From contig CAIMEK010000304.1 in the NCBI GenBank assembly GCA_903839965.1, forward strand, positions 1 through 7,108: a stretch of 7,108 nt of DNA. Reading direction: 5' to 3'. The notes beneath the pieces are model-generated. The model saw only the letters and a program-made list of their open reading frames with translations, ran no database searches and was not told the origin of the DNA. Origin of the DNA: an uncultured Acetobacteraceae bacterium. GTDB taxonomy: Bacteria; Pseudomonadota; Alphaproteobacteria; Acetobacterales; Acetobacteraceae. Positions 1-5,211 of this stretch are shown in pieces (the first letter of the stretch is position 1; the number at the start of each line of letters is the position of its first letter). The position numbers were made by a program, and so were the translations under genes.

Positions 1-77
1 ATACTCACCTCACCAACCGCCAGCTTCCACCACCGCCTGGCTAACCCAGCACGACGGCGAAAGCAGGCCGTAAACTA

Positions 78-119
78 CCCCTTTCGGGGCTTATTTTAGT
101 GCCTATGGGGCGAAGCCCC
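78..119. terminator. Short GC-rich inverted repeats downstream of degP; possible terminator region
   Basis: Two small hairpins lie just beyond the degP stop codon. One is CCCC-TTTC-GGGG (78-89). On the plus strand it is followed by a T-rich stretch (91-97, TTATTTT), so it looks like a weak intrinsic terminator for rightward transcription. The other is GGGGC-GAA-GCCCC (107-119). The two share arms, so GGGGCTT at 86-92 can pair instead with AAGCCCC at 113-119. On the minus strand, the direction of degP, neither hairpin is followed by a T tract, so termination of degP here would be inefficient or factor-dependent. Seen directly: the repeats. Inferred: the terminator role and its direction. Confidence 0.4.
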
Positions 120-129
120 TGGCCTTCCT

Positions 130-1656
130 TCACCCCGGCTGGCGTTTGTTGTCGGGGGTCAGTGACAATGGCACCCAGCGGGGACCGTCCTGGCCTTGGA
201 TGAGCATGAGCACCGAGCGGCGGTCGGTTTTGCGCACCCGGGCGACCCGGTCGACCACCTCGGCCGGTGTGGTCACTTCCTGTTGCTGCACTTCCACGAT
301 CACGTCGCCCGGCTTCAGGCCGCGGTCGGAAGCCGGGGAGCCGGAGGCGACGTCGGTGATCAGCACGCCCTTCTGGTCCTGGCCGAGTTGGAAGCGGTCG
401 CGGGCGTCCGGCGTGATCGGCGCCAGTTTGAGGCCCAGGTCGGAGAGTTCGGTGGCGGCCGGGGGTGTCGGTTTGTCCGGCGCCGCGCTGGCGACCTTCT
501 GGTCGTCCGGCAGTTCGCCGACCTTGGCGGAGAGGGTCACTTCGCGGCCGTCGCGCCAGATCGTCACCGGCACGTCCCGCCCGATCGCGGTTTCGGCCAC
601 GATACGCGGCAGGGTGCGCATTTCCTTCACGTCCTGGCCGTCGAACTTGAGGATGATGTCGCCGCCGCGCAGTTTCGCCGTGGCCGCCGGGCCGCCGTCT
701 TCCACGCTCGCCACCAGGGCGCCGGAGGGTTCCTTCAGGCCCATGCTCTCGGCGATGTCGGGGGTGACCTGTTGGATCTTCACCCCGAGCCAGCCGCGTT
801 TGGCCCGCCCGAAGTCGCGCAACTGCGCCACCACCGTCTTGGCAATGTTGGACGGGATCGAGAAGCCGATGCCGATCGAGCCGCCGGAGGGCGAGTAGAT
901 CGCCGTGTTGATGCCGATCACGTCGCCGTCCATGTTGAACAGCGGGCCGCCGGAGTTGCCGCGGTTGATGGCGGCGTCGGTCTGGATGAAGTTGTCGTAC
1001 GGGCCCTGCTGGATGTCGCGGCCGCGGGCGCTGACGATGCCTGCGGTAACGCTGCCGCCGAGGCCGAACGGGTTGCCGATGGCCAGCACCCAGTCGCCCA
1101 CGCGCGAGCGATCGGAGTCGCCGAAATTCACCGATGCCAGCGGCTTCTCGGGGGTCACCTTCAGCACGGCGATGTCGGTGCGTTCGTCGCGGCCGATCAG
1201 GGTCGCCTTCAGGCTGGTGTTGTCCTGCAGGGTCACGGTGATCTCGTCGGCGCCTTCGATCACGTGATTGTTGGTCACCACGATGCCGGCGGAGTCGATG
1301 ATGAAGCCGGAGCCGAGGCTTTGCATCTTGCGCGGCGGCGTCTGCGGCGAGCGGTCGCCGCGCTGGCCGGGGCTGGGGCTGGGGCGGTTGCGGTCGAGGA
1401 AGTCGCGGAAGAACTGCTCGAACGGCGAGCCGGGCGGAAACATCGGCACTTCCGGGCCCTGGCGGTCGCCGCGCGCGGCCACGGTCTGGCTGGACGAGAT
1501 GTTCACCACGCCGGGCAGCAGTTTTTCCGCCAGGTCGGCGAAGCTGTCGGGTGCACCCCGGGCCAGGGCAATCGCCGGCGCCATGACCGGCACGGCGAGG
1601 CTTGCCGCCAACAGCACGGCACCGGCGCGCACGGCCAGTCGGGTCGAAGATCGCAT
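130..1656 (-). CDS. degP: Do/DegP (HtrA) family periplasmic serine endoprotease
   Basis: A 508-residue HtrA-family protease/chaperone that degrades or refolds damaged proteins in the periplasm. The N-terminus is a signal peptide: Arg residues at 2, 6 and 10, a hydrophobic core at about 11-30, and a likely cut after Ala-Leu-Ala at 30-32. The trypsin-like domain has the full catalytic triad: His131 in TNNHV, Asp161 in RTDIAVLK and Ser235 in NRGNSGGPL. A Pro/Ser/Arg-rich loop at about 88-110 precedes the protease core, where HtrA proteins carry the regulatory LA loop. Two PDZ domains follow, at about 285-380 (starting with the RGWLGV carboxylate-binding loop) and 405-500, joined by a Pro/Ala-rich linker. 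Length and two-PDZ layout match DegP/DegQ/MucD. The start is supported by GGGGAG (1665-1670) 8 nt upstream. It is the last gene of the hflK-hflC-degP block, 107 bp after hflC. DegP versus DegQ/MucD cannot be settled from sequence, so the symbol marks the family. Confidence 0.95.
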   Translation of the reverse strand: MRSSTRLAVRAGAVLLAASLAVPVMAPAIALARGAPDSFADLAEKLLPGVVNISSSQTVAARGDRQGPEVPMFPPGSPFEQFFRDFLDRNRPSPSPGQRGDRSPQTPPRKMQSLGSGFIIDSAGIVVTNNHVIEGADEITVTLQDNTSLKATLIGRDERTDIAVLKVTPEKPLASVNFGDSDRSRVGDWVLAIGNPFGLGGSVTAGIVSARGRDIQQGPYDNFIQTDAAINRGNSGGPLFNMDGDVIGINTAIYSPSGGSIGIGFSIPSNIAKTVVAQLRDFGRAKRGWLGVKIQQVTPDIAESMGLKEPSGALVASVEDGGPAATAKLRGGDIILKFDGQDVKEMRTLPRIVAETAIGRDVPVTIWRDGREVTLSAKVGELPDDQKVASAAPDKPTPPAATELSDLGLKLAPITPDARDRFQLGQDQKGVLITDVASGSPASDRGLKPGDVIVEVQQQEVTTPAEVVDRVARVRKTDRRSVLMLIQGQDGPRWVPLSLTPDNKRQPG

Positions 1657-1664
1657 CGGCGAGG

Positions 1665-1670
1665 CTCCCC
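1665..1670 (-). promoter_or_regulatory. degP ribosome binding site
   Basis: The minus strand reads GGGGAG, 8 nt before the ATG at 1656. This good Shine-Dalgarno match fixes that start, which gives a clean signal peptide. Longer readings upstream are in other frames. Confidence 0.6.
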
Positions 1671-1711
1671 AATGTTCGCGGACCCGACGGTGCCGGGCAG
1701 ATCAGTCATAG

Positions 1712-1737
1712 TGTGGTGGCGGCCCCCGCCGCCCACA
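1712..1737 (-). promoter_or_regulatory. Intergenic hairpin between hflC and degP
   Basis: The 107-bp gap between the hflC stop and the degP start holds an inverted repeat. On the minus-strand transcript it reads TGTGG-GCGGC, loop GGGG, GCCGC, a two-base CA bulge, then CCACA, giving ten base pairs, mostly G-C. No T tract follows, so it is not a typical intrinsic terminator. It could slow 3' decay of the hflKC message, attenuate read-through into degP, or be a small dispersed palindrome. I found no convincing -35/-10 pair for a separate degP promoter in this gap. The structure is seen directly; the role is inferred. Confidence 0.5.
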
Positions 1738-1763
1738 AGTTCGCAGGAGGCCGCCCGTGCAGG

Positions 1764-2651
1764 TTACGGCGCCGGTTTCGCTTCGGCCTTCGGCTGTTCG
1801 CGCAGGTAGCGCAGGAAATCGGCGCCGGGCGACAGCACCAGCCGCGAGGTTCCGGTGGCGAACGCCTCGCGATAGGCCTGCAGGGTGCGCCACACGTCGA
1901 AGAAGTGCGGGTCGCGCTGGAACGCGTCGGCGTAGATGGCGATCGCCTGCGCTTCGCCCTGGCCGCGCAGCTGGTCGGCGTGCGAGCGCGCATCGGCGAG
2001 GATGACGGTGCGTTCGCGCTCGGCGTCGGCCCGGATGCGCAAGGATGCCTCCGCGCCCTCGGCACGGGCCTGGCGGGCGACGCGTTCGCGCTCGGCGTTC
2101 ATTCGGGCGAGAATCGCCTGGGTGTTCTCCTCCGGCAGGTCGGCGCGGCGGATGCGCACGTCCTCGACCTTGATGCCGAAACCGTGCATCTCCGAATCCA
2201 CCTGGACGCGGATCAGCCCCATGATGCGGGCGCGCTGCGACGACAGCACGTTTAGCAACTGCTCGTTGCCCAGCACCCGGCGCAGCGAGGACGACACCAC
2301 CGAATTCAGCCGGGCGCGGATGCCCTCCTCGGTCGGCCCGACGGCCTGGTAGTATTGCAGCGGGTCGGTGATGCGGTAGCGCGTGAAGCTGTCGACGATC
2401 AGGCGGCGCTGGTCGCCCAGGATGACCTCCTCCGAGGGCACCTCGTAGTCGAGCAGCCGGCTGTCGAAGCGGATGACGTTCTGGATCAGCGGAATCTTGG
2501 TATGCAGGCCGGGTCCGTAGATGTGCGGAATGGGCTCGCCGAGCTGGGTGATGAGCACCTGCTCGGTCTGGCCCACCGTGTACAGGGCGGAGTCGGCGAG
2601 CAGCGCCAGCAGCACGAGGACGGCCACGCCTGCGGCAGCGAGGCGGGTCAT
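1764..2651 (-). CDS. hflC: HflC, SPFH-family modulator of FtsH protease
   Basis: A 295-residue inner-membrane protein that partners HflK in the large periplasm-facing complex that encloses the AAA protease FtsH and tunes its breakdown of membrane proteins. One N-terminal membrane segment (about 4-23) leads directly into the SPFH/band 7 domain (about 24-190). A long charged helix follows (about 175-235), opening with the family hallmark RADLPEENTQAI (169-180) and continuing as an Ala/Glu/Arg-rich coiled coil. The C-terminal part includes the typical FFDVWRTLQAYREAF stretch (250-264) and ends in a short Lys/Ala/Pro tail. Length is normal for HflC (roughly 290-330). Its ATG overlaps the hflK TGA as ATGA (2648-2651), with a G-run about 7 nt upstream as a possible ribosome site, so it is probably translationally coupled to hflK. 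The small DUF2065 gene that I recall following hflC in many alphaproteobacteria is absent here. Confidence 0.95.
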   Translation of the reverse strand: MTRLAAAGVAVLVLLALLADSALYTVGQTEQVLITQLGEPIPHIYGPGLHTKIPLIQNVIRFDSRLLDYEVPSEEVILGDQRRLIVDSFTRYRITDPLQYYQAVGPTEEGIRARLNSVVSSSLRRVLGNEQLLNVLSSQRARIMGLIRVQVDSEMHGFGIKVEDVRIRRADLPEENTQAILARMNAERERVARQARAEGAEASLRIRADAERERTVILADARSHADQLRGQGEAQAIAIYADAFQRDPHFFDVWRTLQAYREAFATGTSRLVLSPGADFLRYLREQPKAEAKPAP

Positions 2652-3892
2652 CGTGGCGCCCCCCGCGACGGAGCGGGCGGATTGATCGCCGCCGGCGGCG
2701 GGGCCGCCGTGGGGGGTCTGGCCGACTCGCCCACCGGCAACAGCGGCAGTATGCCGCGGAGGCTATCGTCGAGGATGATCGTCGGAGTCTTGGTGAGGAT
2801 CTCCTGCATGGTCTCCAGGTAGATCCGCTGCATGGTGACATCCTTGGCTGCGTTGTAGGCCTTCAGTACCGACAGGAAGCGCTGGGTCTGGCCGGTGGAA
2901 GCGGCCACCGAGGCCTGGCGGGCGCCGTCGGCTTCGGCCACCACGGCGGCAGCGTCGCCGCGGGCGCGGGGCACGATGTCGTTGCGGTAGCCTTCGGCCT
3001 GGTTGCGCATGGTCTCGGCGTCGGTATTGGCGCGCTGGACGTCGCGGAAACTGTCGATGACGGCGGCCGGCGGATCGACCTTCTGCAACTGCACCTGGGT
3101 GATCTCGACGCCCGATCCATAATTGTCCATGACCGCCTGCACGCCGGTCTTGACGCTTTCCTCGATGCGCGCACGGGCATCGGTGAGCGCGGGCTGGATC
3201 GGCGTGCTGCCGATCACTTCGCGCATCACGCTCTCGGCGGCGGATTTCACCGTGCTTTCCGGATTGCGCGTGCCGAACAGGAACTGCCCGGCATCCTTGA
3301 TGTGCCAGAAGACCGAGAAATTGATGTCGATGATGTTTTCGTCGCCGGTGAGCATCAGGCTCTCCTGCGGCACCTCGCGCGCCGGCACGTCGGGATCGCC
3401 GGGCTGGCGGCCATCCTGCGGGGCGGCGCGATAGCCGATGTCGATGCGGTTGATGCGCGTCACCGCCGGCACCAGCACGCTCTCGACCGGCCAGGGGAAG
3501 TGCCAGTTGAGCCCGGGTCCGGCCCGGCGATTATAGGCGCCGAAGCGCGTCACCACGCCCAGTTCGTCGGGCTGCACCCGGTAGTAGCCGGTGGCCCCCC
3601 AGAGCACGATCAGCACCAGCACCAGCAAGCCAAGGGCGCGCCAGCCGCCGAAGGCCCCGCCGGGCCCGCGCGGGCCACGCGGACCGCCGATCCCCGGGGG
3701 CAGCAATCCCCGCAGGAAAGCCTGGATGCGGGCGATCAGTTCCTCGAGATCGCGCGGGCTCGGTCCACGCGGACCGCCGCCCCAGGGACCTTGGGGCCGG
3801 CCGCCGGGACGTTTTTCGTTGCCCCCACCGGGGGTGCCCCAGGGGCTGGGACCGTCCGACCCGTCGCCAGGGCCATTGTTGTTCCAAGGCAT
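2648..3892 (-). CDS. hflK: HflK, SPFH-family modulator of FtsH protease
   Basis: A 414-residue partner of HflC in the FtsH-enclosing inner-membrane complex. The cytoplasmic N-terminus (1-83) is very rich in Gly, Pro and Trp and starts MPWNNNG, as in alphaproteobacterial HflK. It contains a short amphipathic segment, PRDLEELIARIQAFLRGLLP (46-65), typical of the HflK N-terminal domain. A single membrane helix lies at about 85-102, followed by the SPFH/band 7 domain (about 104-300) with the conserved stretch LTGDENIIDINFSVFWHIKD (181-200) and DPPAAVIDSFRDVQRA (273-288). An Ala-rich coiled coil runs to about 365. The protein ends in a Pro/Ala-rich tail (about 391-414). AGGAG at 3905-3909 lies 12 nt before the ATG, rather far but the only good site. 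It is the first gene of hflK-hflC-degP and diverges from mrp across 139 bp. Confidence 0.95.
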   Translation of the reverse strand: MPWNNNGPGDGSDGPSPWGTPGGGNEKRPGGRPQGPWGGGPRGPSPRDLEELIARIQAFLRGLLPPGIGGPRGPRGPGGAFGGWRALGLLVLVLIVLWGATGYYRVQPDELGVVTRFGAYNRRAGPGLNWHFPWPVESVLVPAVTRINRIDIGYRAAPQDGRQPGDPDVPAREVPQESLMLTGDENIIDINFSVFWHIKDAGQFLFGTRNPESTVKSAAESVMREVIGSTPIQPALTDARARIEESVKTGVQAVMDNYGSGVEITQVQLQKVDPPAAVIDSFRDVQRANTDAETMRNQAEGYRNDIVPRARGDAAAVVAEADGARQASVAASTGQTQRFLSVLKAYNAAKDVTMQRIYLETMQEILTKTPTIILDDSLRGILPLLPVGESARPPTAAPPPAAINPPAPSRGAPR

Positions 3893-3949
3893 GAGATCGG
3901 GTTGCTCCTGTGCGGGGAATGCTCGGTGCAGCGGCTGCCGAAAGGCCTA

Positions 3950-3978
3950 TTGGCACCTCACGGCGCGCAGGCCATATC
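3950..3978 (+). promoter_or_regulatory. Candidate sigma-70-type promoter for mrp
   Basis: TTGGCA (3950-3955) matches the -35 consensus at five of six positions. After exactly 17 bp comes CATATC (3973-3978), a weak -10. Transcription would begin near 3985, giving a leader of about 45 nt that contains the ribosome site at 4015-4020. This fits a start at 4032 and makes the upstream in-frame ATG at 3987 unlikely, since it would be almost leaderless. Sequence match only. Confidence 0.35.
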
Positions 3979-4014
3979 CCCTGGCCATGGCGCGGCTGCA
4001 TATTGACCGGCTAC

Positions 4015-4020
4015 GGAAGG
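4015..4020 (+). promoter_or_regulatory. mrp ribosome binding site
   Basis: GGAAGG lies 11 nt before the ATG at 4032. It decides between that start and the in-frame ATG at 3987. The latter would add 15 residues (starting MARLHIDRL) that precede the conserved N-terminal domain and has no comparable site. Confidence 0.5.
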
Positions 4021-4031
4021 TTTTCAAGCAT

Positions 4032-5198
4032 ATGAACGAACCAACAGAGCGGAGTCTCACCGCGGCGCTTCGCGCCATCGCCGATCCGGCCAGCGGACGC
4101 GACATCATCACCGCCGGCCTGGTGGAGACAATCCAGGTCGAACGGGGGCTCGTGCACGTGGCGCTGCTGACCGACCGGGCGCATGCCGCGGCCATGGAGC
4201 CGGTGCGCAGCCAGGTGGAAAAGCTGCTCGCCGCCCAGCCCGGGGTGATCAACGCGACCGCCGTGCTGACCGCGCACCGGGCCGCGGCGGCGCCGGCCGC
4301 CGGGCATGGCCACGACCACGCCGGACACGGGCAGGCCGGGCAGCACGGGCAGGCCGGGCAGCACGGGCAGGCCGGGCAGCACGGGCATGGCCAGGAGCGC
4401 CCCATGCTGCTGCCCGGGGTGCGCGCCGTGGTGGCGGTGGCCTCCGGCAAGGGCGGGGTGGGCAAGTCCACCGTCGCGGTCAACCTGGCGGTGGCGCTGG
4501 CGCAGATGGGCCTGGCGGTCGGGCTGCTGGATGCCGACGTGTTCGGCCCCAGCCTGCCCCGCCTGCTCGGCCTGTCGCGCAAGCCCGACCTGCAGGACGA
4601 CAAGATGGTGCCGATCCCGGCCTGGGGCCTGTCCACCATGTCGATCGGCTACCTGGTCGAGGAAGAGACGCCGATGATCTGGCGCGGGCCCATGGTGATG
4701 GGCGCGCTGGAACAGATGCTGGGCCTGGTGGCCTGGGGCAGGCTCGACATCATGATCATCGACATGCCGCCCGGTACCGGCGACGCCCAGCTCACGGTGG
4801 CCCAGCGGGTCGCCCTGGCCGGCGCGGTGATCGTCTCCACGCCGCAGGACATCGCCCTGATCGACGCCCGCCGCGGCGTGCGCATGTTCGAGCGCACCAA
4901 CGTGCCGGTGCTCGGGCTGGTGGAGAACATGAGCTACTACTGCTGCCCGGAATGCGGCCACCGGTCGGAAATATTCGGCCATGGCGGCGCCCGCCTGGAG
5001 GCGGAGCGGCTGGGCACCGAATTCCTCGGCGAGGTGCCGCTGCTGCTGGACATCCGCACCTCCTCGGACGCCGGCACGCCGATCGTCGCCGCCGACCCGG
5101 AGGGCCCGGCCGCGCAGGCCTTCGCCGCGATCGCCCGGCGGTTGTGGGAAAAGCTGCAGGCTCCGGCCGCGGCGGGGCCGAAAATCGTGATCGAGTAG
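4032..5198 (+). CDS. mrp: Mrp/ApbC (NBP35-type) iron-sulfur cluster carrier ATPase
   Basis: A 388-residue cytosolic P-loop ATPase of the Mrp/ApbC/Nbp35/Ind1 family, which binds a 4Fe-4S cluster at a dimer interface and passes it to target proteins. Residues 8-82 form the MIP18/DUF59 domain (ADPASGRDIITAGLV at 17-31). The ATPase domain begins near 130 with the deviant Walker A motif SGKGGVGKST (138-147), including the signature first Lys140 and the catalytic Lys145. DADVFGPS (167-174) and DMPPGTGD (244-251) follow. The cluster-binding CxxC is Cys305/Cys308 in CCPECGH, followed by EIFGHGGA. Total length is in the family range (about 350-390). Unusual is the linker at 91-120, rich in His, Gly and Gln and encoded partly by a tandem repeat; it could bind metal. 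mrp is transcribed away from hflK and ends 9 bp from the fabH stop. The start is chosen for its ribosome site and candidate promoter. Confidence 0.95.
   Translation: MNEPTERSLTAALRAIADPASGRDIITAGLVETIQVERGLVHVALLTDRAHAAAMEPVRSQVEKLLAAQPGVINATAVLTAHRAAAAPAAGHGHDHAGHGQAGQHGQAGQHGQAGQHGHGQERPMLLPGVRAVVAVASGKGGVGKSTVAVNLAVALAQMGLAVGLLDADVFGPSLPRLLGLSRKPDLQDDKMVPIPAWGLSTMSIGYLVEEETPMIWRGPMVMGALEQMLGLVAWGRLDIMIIDMPPGTGDAQLTVAQRVALAGAVIVSTPQDIALIDARRGVRMFERTNVPVLGLVENMSYYCCPECGHRSEIFGHGGARLEAERLGTEFLGEVPLLLDIRTSSDAGTPIVAADPEGPAAQAFAAIARRLWEKLQAPAAAGPKIVIE
4329..4382 (+). repeat. Three perfect 18-bp tandem repeats inside mrp
   Basis: The unit GGGCAGGCCGGGCAGCAC occurs three times head to tail with no mismatch (4329-4346, 4347-4364, 4365-4382). 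Each unit encodes Gly-Gln-Ala-Gly-Gln-His. Because the unit is a multiple of three, copy-number change by slippage would keep the frame and only lengthen or shorten the linker between the DUF59 and ATPase domains. Confidence 0.95.
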
Positions 5199-5211
5199 CC
5201 GGCCGGGCTAC
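5195..5211. terminator. Inverted repeat spanning both convergent stop codons of mrp and fabH
   Basis: GTAGCC (5195-5200), a five-base GGCCG spacer and GGCTAC (5206-5211) form a 6-bp stem. Each arm contains one TAG stop, mrp on the plus strand and fabH on the minus strand. The gap between the genes is only 9 bp. There is no T tract on either side, so as a terminator it would be weak. Part of the symmetry follows simply from two TAG stops facing each other. Confidence 0.3.

Larger units (their letters stand above)
3893..4031. promoter_or_regulatory. Divergent hflK / mrp control region
   Basis: This 139-bp gap must hold the start signals for both the leftward hflKC-degP unit and rightward mrp. 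Besides the mrp promoter candidate listed separately, two inverted repeats are visible: GCAGC-G-GCTGC (3928-3938) and GGCCA-N7-TGGCC (3970-3986). The second overlaps the proposed mrp -10 and could be an operator. Reading leftward, CTTGAAA (4028 to 4022) equals the core of the heat-shock sigma-32 -35 box. I find no good matching -10 for either the enterobacterial or the alphaproteobacterial RpoH consensus, so a heat-shock promoter for hflK is only a suggestion. Confidence 0.4.

Noticed and set aside
41..1672. 543-codon minus-strand frame overlapping degP
   Set aside because: Arg/Pro/Gly-rich out-of-frame reading of degP with no recognisable domain.
1503..1736. Small minus-strand frame (77 codons) in the hflC-degP gap, considered as a DUF2065-like gene
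   Set aside because: Only about 80 bp lie outside degP. It has no membrane helices of the DUF2065 type and runs out of frame into the degP signal-peptide region.
1717..1747. Sigma-E-like GAACTT (minus strand, after the hflC stop) as a degP envelope-stress promoter
   Set aside because: The -35-like box matches well, but no TCTGA-type -10 follows at 15-17 bp. The spacer is taken up by the hairpin.
196..1809. Long open frame on the plus strand opposite degP (537 codons)
   Set aside because: Antisense shadow in high-GC DNA. The translation is low-complexity His/Ala/Gly/Val with no family motif, while the minus-strand frame encodes a complete HtrA protease.
3591..4031. Upstream extension of the mrp frame, with ATGs at 3591 and 3987
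   Set aside because: Most of it is antisense to hflK and Pro/Arg-rich. The conserved Mrp domain begins just after 4032, which has a ribosome site.
4329..4382. Tandem repeat considered as a CRISPR-like or non-coding array
   Set aside because: Units are contiguous without spacers, are in frame, and sit inside an intact mrp gene.
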